Assembly (NCBI GenBank): GCA_012719855.1 | Contig: JAAXZN010000059.1 | Span: forward strand, 62,001 to 126,000 | Length of the DNA: 64,000 nt | Source of the DNA: Serratia liquefaciens | GTDB lineage: Bacteria > Pseudomonadota > Gammaproteobacteria > Enterobacterales > Enterobacteriaceae | Reading direction: 5' to 3' | Part shown: positions 8,500-15,882 of the stretch, piece after piece | How the letters are laid out: each line of letters opens with the position of its first letter | Position numbering within the stretch: position 1 is the first letter of the stretch | Made by a program: the position numbers and the translations under genes | The notes under the pieces: model-generated | What the model saw: only the letters and a program-made list of their open reading frames with translations | Told to the model about the DNA's origin: nothing | Database searches by the model: none

Positions 8500-8951
8500 C
8501 AGTCTTCATGTTGTCAATAAGTTAACGTTGCATATTTTATGCCAGAGCCATGGGACGAGTGAAAGCGACTAAATTTCATTACCACATGAGTCATCTTCAT
8601 GATCTGAGCGCGACCGGTGCCGACAGGGTGCCAAAACGCCGGGCTCACAGATTTGCAATGGCATCCTGCGAGCAGAAACGGCTCACTGAACAGGCCTTGG
8701 GGTAGGGGATAAAGATGAGGTGGGGTGCTGATTGCCGAAGCGCTCGGTATCGCACCAGAGCAAATCAGGCCTTCGCGTGATAGCTGAGCTATTCCCGGCG
8801 CAGCCTGTTCCGGAATCTGCGCCGCATTTTGTTTATCCGGCTTGTCATAATCCTTTGAGCCGTAAGAATAGTTTTCTATCGTACGCCTCGTTACGTTAAG
8901 GAAAACGCCCTATGAATCTGACTAAAAATCGTGCACCACCCGCCGTTGATG
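8500..8951. other. Intergenic region upstream of mesX and pemI
   Basis: No convincing gene on either strand. It must hold the mesX promoter near its left end. I looked for B12 or SAM riboswitch elements and clear MetJ boxes and saw none. The centre (about 8620-8840) is GC-rich and resembles core genomic sequence, possibly decayed coding DNA, while both ends are AT-rich. Confidence 0.4.
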
Positions 8952-8967
8952 TTATATTAAAATATAA
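8952..8967. promoter_or_regulatory. Palindromic operator candidate of the pemI-pemK pair
   Basis: TTATATTAAAATATAA is a near-perfect palindrome with 7-bp arms, six bases before the GGAGGT Shine-Dalgarno of the antitoxin gene. MazE/PemI-family antitoxins bind AT-rich palindromes at their own promoters, so this is the likely autoregulatory site. Confidence 0.5.
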
Positions 8968-8983
8968 TATCCGGAGGTGCTTT

Positions 8984-9241
8984 ATGTATACAACTCGCCT
9001 GAAAAAGGTTGGCGGATCCGTCATGCTGGCGGTTCCTCCTGCGGTGCTGAAAACGCTGGCGCTGTCGGCGGACAGTGAGGTTGGCATGACCATTGATAAT
9101 GGCTGCCTGATTATTGAACCCCAGAAACGGCCCCGCTATTCGCTTGAGGAACTGCTGGCGCAGTGCGAACCGCATGCTGAAATAAGCGAGGAAGATCGGG
9201 AATGGATTGATACGCCGGCTGTGGGTAAGGAGATCCTGTAA
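8984..9241 (+). CDS. PemI/ChpS (MazE-like) antitoxin
   Basis: An 85-residue protein with an N-terminal AbrB/SpoVT-type swapped-hairpin DNA-binding domain (TTRLKKVGGSVMLAVPPAVL, then NGCLIIEPQK). The acidic C-terminal tail (LLAQCEPHAEISEEDREWIDTP) would wrap the toxin. I chose the ATG at 8984 because GGAGGT precedes it by five bases; an in-frame upstream ATG at 8912 lacks a Shine-Dalgarno and would cover the operator. The stop codon abuts the toxin ATG with no gap, the typical coupled antitoxin-toxin arrangement. It lies just outside the tRNA-Asn islet repeat. Confidence 0.9.
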   Translation: MYTTRLKKVGGSVMLAVPPAVLKTLALSADSEVGMTIDNGCLIIEPQKRPRYSLEELLAQCEPHAEISEEDREWIDTPAVGKEIL

Positions 9242-9574
9242 ATGGACAGAGGCGAAATCTGGCTCGTTTCACTTGATCCGACTGCCGGGCATGAGCAAAG
9301 CGGAAGCCGACCGGTCCTCATCGTATCGAAGGCATCGTTTAACAAGTTCACCCGGTTACCCGTTATTGTTCCTGTGACCAGCGGCGGAAACTTTGCCCGC
9401 ATGGCGGGGTTTACCGTATCACTGGATGGCGCAGGGACGAAAACAACGGGTGTTATTCGTTGCGATCAGCCCAGAACCATTGATATGGGGGCTCGTAGCG
9501 GCAAACGACTGGAACGTATACCTGACAGTATCATGAACGAGGTGCTGGGTAGGCTGGAAGCTATTCTGACCTGA
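9242..9574 (+). CDS. PemK/ChpB (MazF-family) mRNA interferase toxin
   Basis: A 110-residue MazF-family endoribonuclease. Visible family features are MDRGEIWLVSLDPTAGHEQSGSRPVLIVS at the N-terminus (catalytic basic and polar loop), LPVIVPVTSGG, and TTGVIRCDQPRTIDMGARSGKRLERIP near the C-terminus. Its length is normal for the family. The ATG follows the antitoxin stop immediately, and translation is presumably coupled. It ends 23 bases before the left 63-bp repeat. A decayed homologue of its 3' third lies in the same orientation just before the right copy of that repeat (14293-14442), linking toxin genes of this kind to the integration site. Excerpts here are broken to stay short; the fold assignment is secure. 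Confidence 0.92.
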   Translation: MDRGEIWLVSLDPTAGHEQSGSRPVLIVSKASFNKFTRLPVIVPVTSGGNFARMAGFTVSLDGAGTKTTGVIRCDQPRTIDMGARSGKRLERIPDSIMNEVLGRLEAILT

Positions 9575-9597
9575 AGTTTTTAATTAAATAGAAAACC

Positions 9598-9660
9598 AAA
9601 AGCAAAACGCCCGCTTAAGTTTCCTTAAGCGGGCGTCTTTAATATGGCTCCTCTGACTGG
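9598..9660. repeat. Left direct repeat (att-like): tRNA-Asn 3' end plus terminator
   Basis: These 63 bases are identical to 14487-14549. They contain a complete tRNA terminator hairpin (13-bp stem, 9607-9619 with 9624-9636) and the last 16 bases of tRNA-Asn (9645-9660), after which similarity to the tRNA stops. A tRNA 3'-end copy is the usual scar of tRNA-targeted integration. The gap 9575-9892 around it holds no gene; 9661-9892 is AT-rich sequence with only a short hairpin near 9771-9790. Confidence 0.85.
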
Positions 9661-9892
9661 GATCGCCTTTGCCAGCAAGTAGCTAATAATTAAGCTAAAT
9701 CAGAAATTCCTTTCTGTCAAGACCACCAGAATGCCCCTTTCTTTGATTAATCTCTCGGTGGTAAATGCCTGCTATCACACCTGTGGTGATATCGGATATT
9801 TATGTTCGATATAATAATACTGTTAAGTTCTTTTATACTGTATTACTTAAAACACCCTCAAGAAATTCAAAGTAGGGGCTATGTTACTAATT

Positions 9893-12800
9893 CTAATGCT
9901 TACTCGGTCGTGAAACATCTAAAACGAAAACATCGATTAAACCACGGAGATCAACTGGTAACACTGCTTCAATACTGATTTTAAGTTCCTGAGCGGTTTT
10001 GATGACGTGGAGCTTGCGGCCTGCAACGGTCTCACTTTCTCCAAACCATATAACAAGAAAAATACCCTGCTGCTCGGCATCTGGGTGGATAGAATAACGG
10101 TCATAGAGTTGGGCTGACGCGGCAGAATATAAATCTCTGTGCCACTGGCCTTTGACTTCCGTAACCAGCAGCCGTCTTTTTCCACCAATCAACTTAGATG
10201 CCGTGAAGTCACTCCTGTTTTGACCTTTCAACTGATGCTCCGGTGTTATTGATATGCCCTGAGGTTCGAGTCTTAAATTGAGACGTTCAGCAATGATTTC
10301 CGTAGACTTTACCTCATCAAGGCGTTCATTTTTTTCATAGAAGCGATCTGCCGAGTTAAACTCCCCGCCATCAATCGCTTTCTGGAAATCATGAAGCTCC
10401 TGAAGAACTAACTGACGCAGGCCTTCAACAGTAACCACTGAATCACAATCCAGATGTTGGACTATTTCATCTGGCGTCGGTGGTTCAAAATCCCTAAGCG
10501 CTTTTTTCCTGAGCTGACCAGCATATATACTTTGCAACCCTTTGTGCTGGCTTGTGAGACGTGGGTCAGTAAGAAGGCGACCCAGTACAGGTATTGCATT
10601 GTCAGGAATATCTGATTCAATTGACCAAATTAAATCAGTCAAAAAGCGGTAGGCTTTTTCCTCTTCAGGGCTATCGCTGCCCCAATGACTTGGCAGTTCA
10701 ACATGCGGCCATTGTTCAAAGAAAGCGTCTAAAATGGCTTCAACCTTAATTGAGGTAAGTTCCGGCCAGGCATGGTGCTCACTTCGGTTCATGCGCCCAG
10801 AGCGTTCATAAAAATGCAGTAAATTCTCTTTGTTAGATTTTAGCCATGCCCAATAAGTAGCTGTAATGCTCTCGAGAAAGTAGAACTCCCGCACCAGCCA
10901 GAATATTCGCTTGCGTTCAAAATCCTCATCTTCTGTCGGATTGGGCCAGCCTGACATTATCTCTGAGCAACGCTCTGCAATGATCTCTTTTAAATCATCA
11001 CGATCGCCGTATTGAGCAGCAATTTCAAAAAGTGTATCTACTGAGCTAAGGGATAAATCAGTAAAACGACGAAGCCATTCAATGGAAAGTTTAGCGCGTG
11101 AATGACGAAAGACCTCTTCTCCACTTAACATCCAGATTTCAGGGTGAGTGCATGGCTGAGCGAGTTGGGGTTCTACGTACTGTCGGAGATATTTTTCAGC
11201 ACTTCCACTATCAGGAAAAATGAGGCGGTCGATTTCAGTCTGTAACGCGTCACGTTCTTCCGTCGAAACTGAGTTGTATCCCATGTGAATGTTAGTTCTT
11301 AAGGCTGTAAGTAACTCAATATTGACACATTCAAGATTGCCTTCTGAACGTAGAATCTCCAGACAAGCTGCATATAAAATCATCACAGAATGTCTGCATT
11401 TTGATTCGCATTGCAGGGCCGCTAGTTCGTGAAGTGTGGGAACCTCGGGGGTAATAAAATCCAGACAATTTCGCAACGCAGTCCGAACCAGTTTCTCGTC
11501 ACCAAACTCCAATTCAATATTTTCCGGATCCATGAGAATGAGTTTTGCAAAACGCAGCAGGCACCCCCAGTGACGACCTTGCTCTACAATCTCTCTGTTT
11601 TCATTAACAAATTTTATATTTCTGGTGTGGTTCTCCCGTTGCTTTTTGTCATGACGTTTCCTGCTTCGGCTATATCTGAATCTCCAGCACTGGTGTTCCT
11701 GCTCGGATAATTTCATTGCATTGTTGTATCTGGCCCATTCGCGCATAAATGTGGGTTTGGAAAGGGCGTGCTGACGCATTTGCGCCCGCAAGTCATCTGA
11801 GCCTTGTTCTTCCTTGTTTTTGTAACGTTGATGACTGACAAGGAAACTCGCCCACAGATCAACGTTATCTGTTTTAAACGCCAGATCGAGGAGAAATTTA
11901 TAGTCATTCCGCCATAAATGAAGGCCTGAATGTGAGTGCAGGTGTCCGTCGAATTTTTCTACTCTTATGTTGAATATTTCTTTACGATCCGTTAATGGCC
12001 CGAATACATGAGCAATGATCCCCTGACGAAGAGTGTCATTTTCCCGAAGCACCTGTACCGATTTGCTTTGGTCGGGCTGGCATTGACGATGAAAATTGAG
12101 ATTACCTGTCCATTGCCAGATCCTCACAGGATCAAACGGTGCTTGGGCTAATTCAAAATAGCGATCGACCATTGAACCGACGATCTTGCTTATTCCATTG
12201 CGACAATCACACTCATAGGATCTTTTCCCACAATGGCAATGAAGATTATGGGTTAATTCATCCAGAAGAAGTTCAAGAGTATGAGGTGAAAAACAGGAGA
12301 TAAGATTTTTAATAAAATAACGAGAGCCAAGGACCCTTTCAAATTGTTCTTTGTGATCGGGATAGAGGTTCGCACAGATGCGTAAGAATCCAGAGAGATA
12401 TTTGTGGTCAAACTGCTCTGGTCCTGTAACTTCGATGATGTTAGCTGCAATATTGAGTGAAATATTACTGGCTTCAAAAATTAAAATGGATAAAGCGCCA
12501 ATGAAATCGTACTCTTTTACATTGAGTAAGCACCTGCTTGCTAACGTACGAATATGTTCAGACTCGTTGGATTTTAAAATAATCAGGCTCAATTCAGGTA
12601 TCAACCGGTTATTAACCGGGGAGTCTGCCAGAAGTTCTAAAATTAAGTCACGTAAATGTCCCTCATCGCCCACCGCTAAAAGAGGTTTTATTTCTTCAAC
12701 AACGTCTTGTGTGAAAAAACCGGCCGCGCTGAACCGTCGCCAGAAATCGCTCCGACGAAAGTAAGGATCTGCGGCTTCAATCTCTTTAAGTCGATGAAGA

Positions 12801-13927
12801 AGCTGTCGTTTCGATGAGCGTTCAAGTTGCGATGGATCGCCGTTTGCGAGTACTGCATAGGCGTCAATCTCAATAATGGCTCCCTGTACCGACCTGTTGC
12901 CTAATGCCGCCATCCATCCTAGCAGACCTCTCAACTCATCTCTGGCAGTACCGTTCGGTGCAATAACAGACAAGCACTTTGTTAAAGTGAGGTCATCCGC
13001 AGGATCGGCTATTCGTTTAATGAGATAATCCGCTGCGCAGTATTCAGCGACGATCTTGTGGACCGGGCGGTGCTGGTCTTCATTATCGCCGGGTTTGAAA
13101 AGCTGCGTTGACAATATGTCGTAACAGGCAGTACTGCCGTTAAACAACGCTGGCAGCATGGGATACATCCGATTTGTGGTCGTGTCGATGGTGCTGATGC
13201 CTTCTGCGCCCGACAACAGAAGTTTGGCATAAACCTCGGCAGAAAATGCAATCTTCTGTGCAACGGAAAGAGATACAGATGCTTTCGGGATACCTGGGTT
13301 GACTTCCTTGGCCAATCGTTCGACCGCTAAAGCAAAGATTGAACATTTGTCAGCAAATCGTCTGTCACTTTCTAAATAGGCATCGGTGAACATTTTCAGA
13401 AACTGAGGGTTTGGTAACAACATGTCTAAACTAAACCGAGTGACTTCGTTCTGGAATGCAAAGAAGTCTTCTGCTGGCGCATGGTGCTTAAAAATGGCGT
13501 GTTGTTCGTCTTGATCGAATTCTCTCAGTCTCATAATCATAGGGGAGACACCAAGAAATTTTTCAAAAATACTGGTGGAAGCCAGTCCCCACTCGCTTGA
13601 CCTGCTCGACATGATTACGCGATTTGGCTTTGATGTTCTGGCGAGCGCAAGGAGTTTATGGATACCTGATTGATCGATTCTGGCGACTTCATCAACGGCG
13701 TCGATTATCAGTGAGCTATTTTCTTTATCTGCTCCCACATAAGCAAATACGCTGGCATTTAAGACAGGGGTGTTCAATTTCTGAGCGATGCTTTTCATCA
13801 GCTCTGTTTTCCCGCCGCCGGGTTCTGCTAACACAACGATGTGCGTTGATTCAGCCAGCAACTCTGTCTCTGTGTACGTCCTGTCACCATGCGTAAAATT
13901 ACGTTCAAGATAGAAGATTGAATTCAT
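9893..13927 (-). CDS. Giant STAND/NACHT-like ATPase with C-terminal PD-(D/E)XK nuclease
   Basis: A 1344-residue protein. A compact P-loop NTPase opens the chain: Walker A EPGGGKTE at about residues 34-41, Walker B LIIDAVDEV at 72-80, and an arginine-bearing RVIMSSRSSEW at 102-112. Residues about 350-1150 are leucine-rich helical sequence like the sensor region of STAND proteins. This part includes a CHC...CDC cluster near residue 560 that may bind zinc. The last ~110 residues look like a restriction-type nuclease: SDF (about D1240), TEVKG (E1257, K1259) and QLYDRY. Known STAND ATPase-nuclease proteins (Avs, bNACHT) sense phage products and cleave DNA. This architecture, with the ATPase at the extreme N-terminus and no effector before it, is not one I can name. 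Start at the ATG of 13927 with a poor Shine-Dalgarno. Confidence 0.75.
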   Translation of the reverse strand: MNSIFYLERNFTHGDRTYTETELLAESTHIVVLAEPGGGKTELMKSIAQKLNTPVLNASVFAYVGADKENSSLIIDAVDEVARIDQSGIHKLLALARTSKPNRVIMSSRSSEWGLASTSIFEKFLGVSPMIMRLREFDQDEQHAIFKHHAPAEDFFAFQNEVTRFSLDMLLPNPQFLKMFTDAYLESDRRFADKCSIFALAVERLAKEVNPGIPKASVSLSVAQKIAFSAEVYAKLLLSGAEGISTIDTTTNRMYPMLPALFNGSTACYDILSTQLFKPGDNEDQHRPVHKIVAEYCAADYLIKRIADPADDLTLTKCLSVIAPNGTARDELRGLLGWMAALGNRSVQGAIIEIDAYAVLANGDPSQLERSSKRQLLHRLKEIEAADPYFRRSDFWRRFSAAGFFTQDVVEEIKPLLAVGDEGHLRDLILELLADSPVNNRLIPELSLIILKSNESEHIRTLASRCLLNVKEYDFIGALSILIFEASNISLNIAANIIEVTGPEQFDHKYLSGFLRICANLYPDHKEQFERVLGSRYFIKNLISCFSPHTLELLLDELTHNLHCHCGKRSYECDCRNGISKIVGSMVDRYFELAQAPFDPVRIWQWTGNLNFHRQCQPDQSKSVQVLRENDTLRQGIIAHVFGPLTDRKEIFNIRVEKFDGHLHSHSGLHLWRNDYKFLLDLAFKTDNVDLWASFLVSHQRYKNKEEQGSDDLRAQMRQHALSKPTFMREWARYNNAMKLSEQEHQCWRFRYSRSRKRHDKKQRENHTRNIKFVNENREIVEQGRHWGCLLRFAKLILMDPENIELEFGDEKLVRTALRNCLDFITPEVPTLHELAALQCESKCRHSVMILYAACLEILRSEGNLECVNIELLTALRTNIHMGYNSVSTEERDALQTEIDRLIFPDSGSAEKYLRQYVEPQLAQPCTHPEIWMLSGEEVFRHSRAKLSIEWLRRFTDLSLSSVDTLFEIAAQYGDRDDLKEIIAERCSEIMSGWPNPTEDEDFERKRIFWLVREFYFLESITATYWAWLKSNKENLLHFYERSGRMNRSEHHAWPELTSIKVEAILDAFFEQWPHVELPSHWGSDSPEEEKAYRFLTDLIWSIESDIPDNAIPVLGRLLTDPRLTSQHKGLQSIYAGQLRKKALRDFEPPTPDEIVQHLDCDSVVTVEGLRQLVLQELHDFQKAIDGGEFNSADRFYEKNERLDEVKSTEIIAERLNLRLEPQGISITPEHQLKGQNRSDFTASKLIGGKRRLLVTEVKGQWHRDLYSAASAQLYDRYSIHPDAEQQGIFLVIWFGESETVAGRKLHVIKTAQELKISIEAVLPVDLRGLIDVFVLDVSRPSKH

Positions 13928-14292
13928 AGTTACAAAATGCTTCGTGTTGGATAGCTCAAATATTCCAGCAGAAAGTAAAGCTGCGCCTGAGTTTTCTTGC
14001 TTCTGTCAGAGATAGTACGGCATTTTTTCTTTATTGGGGGGCTGTTTTATCAACTGCTGGACACATTATACAACTTATTGACATTCATCACATTCCGCAG
14101 CAACGATATGCTGTCTAGCAGACATTAGATCTTTCCCGTTAGGGTGGCCTTGTCTCCGGAGTTTTTATTTTCTGCGATATGCTTCCTGAACCCTTCGCTT
14201 GCTATTATTGGCTAACTGCCACATTAGTTGATCAGTCAACTAGGCTTCCCTTTGTTGTACACATCATCAGAGGCAGAAACTTTACTCACGCA
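13928..14292. other. Promoter region of the STAND gene and AT-rich islet sequence
   Basis: No gene is seen. The left part must hold the promoter of the giant ATPase. AGTTGA (14226-14231) and TCAACT (14236-14241) form an inverted repeat around TCAG, a possible operator. The remainder is AT-rich and resembles nothing else in the window until the toxin remnant begins. Confidence 0.4.
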
Positions 14293-14442
14293 ACGGGTTT
14301 TGCCAGCTTCGCTGGTGGATGCAAGATATAAAAACGGGAGTTATTTGCTTTGAGCAGCCCAGAGTCATTGATATGAAAACTTCTAGTAGCAAGCGTCCAG
14401 GGCATACCTGATGCTATCGTGAATGAAGTGCTGGTCATATAG
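14293..14442 (+). pseudogene. Remnant of a PemK/ChpB-type toxin gene
   Basis: Translated pieces match the 3' part of the intact toxin at 9242-9574. TGVICFEQPRVIDMK (from 14334) corresponds to TGVIRCDQPRTIDMG, and after one frameshift IPDAIVNEVLVI, then TAG at 14440, corresponds to IPDSIMNEVLGRL. The N-terminal two thirds are missing or unrecognisable. It lies in the same orientation and at nearly the same distance from the right repeat as the intact toxin lies from the left one. It cannot encode a functional toxin. Confidence 0.8.
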
Positions 14443-14486
14443 CGAGCCATTTTGAACCAACAATCTTGATGTGATTGAAAACTCAG

Positions 14487-14549
14487 AAAAGCAAAACGCC
14501 CGCTTAAGTTTCCTTAAGCGGGCGTCTTTAATATGGCTCCTCTGACTGG
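14487..14549. repeat. Right direct repeat (att-like), overlapping tRNA-Asn
   Basis: Identical for 63 bases to 9598-9660. Here the repeat runs into the complete tRNA-Asn gene, covering its last 16 bases (14534-14549) plus its terminator. Confidence 0.85.
14496..14525 (-). terminator. Terminator of the tRNA-Asn gene
   Basis: A 13-bp stem (14496-14508 with 14513-14525) around TTTC, nine bases past the tRNA 3' end. On the minus strand it is followed by TTTTGCTTTT. The same design recurs beside the second tRNA-Asn at 46060-46089. Confidence 0.85.
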
Positions 14550-14609
14550 ACTCGAACCAGTGACATACGGATTAACAGTCCGCCGTTCTACCGACTGAAC
14601 TACAGAGGA
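14534..14609 (-). tRNA. tRNA-Asn (GTT)
   Basis: 76 bases including encoded CCA. The anticodon GTT lies opposite 14574-14576, T loop GGTTCGAGTCC and D loop AGTTCAGTCGGTAGA are standard. The sequence is identical to the second copy at 46098-46173. In Escherichia coli a tRNA-Asn gene also flanks nac, and these tRNA-Asn genes are frequent island integration sites. Confidence 0.97.
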
Positions 14610-14732
14610 ATCGTGTGAACGGGGCGAATAATAGCGGGGTGGTGCGGGCTTGTAAAGCCTGAAAACGCCTTGCCGTTTCGTTTGCTGCAAGATTATTCAA
14701 CCTGCTGCTTTTTATGGCTTTTATTGATGCTC

Positions 14733-14749
14733 TGCTGCGCAATGGTTCA
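14733..14749. promoter_or_regulatory. NtrC-site candidate 1 upstream of nac
   Basis: TGCTGCGCAATGGTTCA fits the 17-bp NtrC dyad (TGCACC, five bases, GGTGCA) with mismatches in each arm. It is centred about 185 bases upstream of the predicted nac transcription start. Confidence 0.5.
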
Positions 14750-14775
14750 GGGGCGGCCACGGGCTGTGCTCCGCG

Positions 14776-14792
14776 TGCTTCACGCTGGTGCA
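14776..14792. promoter_or_regulatory. NtrC-site candidate 2 upstream of nac
   Basis: TGCTTCACGCTGGTGCA has a perfect right arm (GGTGCA) and a partial left arm of the NtrC dyad. It is centred about 142 bases upstream of the predicted start, the distance expected for an enhancer. Confidence 0.6.
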
Positions 14793-14900
14793 AACCTTCT
14801 CCGTTCTGGGTCTTCCAATTCTGGGGGCTTAGCAATCATCAGCATCATTTTTTCTTATTTTTCCGGCAATTAGTTAACGGTTTCTCTTATTTCGTCGCTC

Positions 14901-14916
14901 TGGCCCGGATCTTGCT
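14901..14916 (+). promoter_or_regulatory. Sigma-54 promoter of nac
   Basis: TGGCCCGGATCTTGCT has the -24 GG and -12 GC elements separated by exactly ten bases, matching TGGCAC-N5-TTGC with one mismatch. Transcription would start near 14927, about 31 bases before the nac ATG. Known nac promoters are sigma-54/NtrC dependent, so this is expected under nitrogen limitation. The rest of 14610-14957 contains no gene. Confidence 0.82.
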
Positions 14917-14957
14917 GCCGTTTTGTCAACGCAGTTCAGCGGCATGACGGAGGCAAT

Positions 14958-15881
14958 ATGAATTTCAGACGTCTGAAGTATTTCGTGAAAATCGTCGATA
15001 TCGGCAGCCTGACCCAGGCGGCAGAGGTGCTGCATATCGCCCAGCCGGCACTCAGTCAGCAGTTGGCCACCCTGGAAGGGGAGCTGAAACAGCAACTGCT
15101 GATCCGCACCAAGCGCGGCGTGATGCCGACCGAGGCTGGAAACATCCTGTATGCTCATGCCCAGACCATTTTGCGCCAGTGCGAACAGGCGCAGAGTGCG
15201 GTCAACAGCGCCGGGCAGGCGATGAGCGGTCAGGTGTCCGTCGGGCTGGCGCCGGGCAGCCTGGCGTCGCAGTTGGCGCTGCCGCTGCTGCAGGCGGTGC
15301 GCGATCAGCATCCGGGTATCTTACTCAGTCTGAATGAGAACATCGGCTCTACGCTCGCCGGACAGGTTGCCGGCCAAAGCCTGGATATGGCGGTGATCTA
15401 CGGTGCCAAAATGCCTGCGGGCCTTCAGGCCACCTCGCTGATGCGAGAAGATCTCTATCTGGTGGCGACGCGTGCGGTACCGAATCCCGGCAACAGCGTT
15501 GATCTGCTGGACGTTGCGCGCCTGAATCTGTTCCTGCCGCGCGAAGGTGATGTGGTACGAACTCAGGTGGATGAAGCCATGGCAGTGCGCAAGCTGGCCG
15601 CCAATGTGATTGGCGAAATCGAGTCCTCCGGCACCTTGAGCGCGGCCATCGCCAGCGGCCTGGGGGCCACCATTTTACCCGAGTCGGTGGCGCGGGCGAT
15701 GATAGGGCCTGCCAAGGCCTGGATGGCTCGAATCAATGTTCCGTCGCTTAGCGTACCGCTGTCGCTGTGCATCTCCGCCGAGCACTCCCTGTCGGCGCCG
15801 GCGTTGGCCGTGAAAGATATCCTGCTGTCGATCGCCGCCAGCCGCAGTCAGGAAAAACGCGTGTTGGCGTTGGTACAATAA
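14958..15881 (+). CDS. nac: Nitrogen assimilation control protein Nac (LysR family)
   Basis: A 307-residue LysR-family regulator. The N-terminus (MNFRRLKYFVKIVDIGSL, AAEVLHIAQPALSQQ) is nearly that of enterobacterial Nac, and the C-terminal effector-like domain is full length. Nac couples sigma-54-dependent nitrogen control to sigma-70 genes (for example hut, put and ure activation, gdhA repression) and needs no co-inducer. GGAGG lies five bases before the ATG. A sigma-54 promoter and two NtrC-like sites upstream support the identification independently. Its location next to tRNA-Asn matches Escherichia coli, but cbl is not adjacent here. The stop lies one base from the stop of the convergent sensor kinase gene. 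Confidence 0.95.
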   Translation: MNFRRLKYFVKIVDIGSLTQAAEVLHIAQPALSQQLATLEGELKQQLLIRTKRGVMPTEAGNILYAHAQTILRQCEQAQSAVNSAGQAMSGQVSVGLAPGSLASQLALPLLQAVRDQHPGILLSLNENIGSTLAGQVAGQSLDMAVIYGAKMPAGLQATSLMREDLYLVATRAVPNPGNSVDLLDVARLNLFLPREGDVVRTQVDEAMAVRKLAANVIGEIESSGTLSAAIASGLGATILPESVARAMIGPAKAWMARINVPSLSVPLSLCISAEHSLSAPALAVKDILLSIAASRSQEKRVLALVQ

Positions 15882-15882
15882 A

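Larger units (their letters stand above)
9661..14549. mobile_element. 4.9-kb islet integrated at tRNA-Asn
   Basis: The segment is bounded by two identical 63-bp direct repeats carrying the tRNA-Asn 3' end, and is visibly more AT-rich than the flanking core genes. Its cargo is one giant STAND ATPase-nuclease gene and, at the tRNA-proximal end, a decayed PemK-type toxin fragment. No integrase, transposase or relaxase is present, so it is either non-autonomous or the remnant of a larger island. The other possibility is tandem insertion or recombination between two elements that each carried a pemIK-like end. Confidence 0.75.

Noticed and set aside
8500..8951. Possible B12 or SAM riboswitch ahead of mesX
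   Set aside because: No cobalamin-box, SAM-aptamer core or clear tandem MetJ boxes were found by eye.
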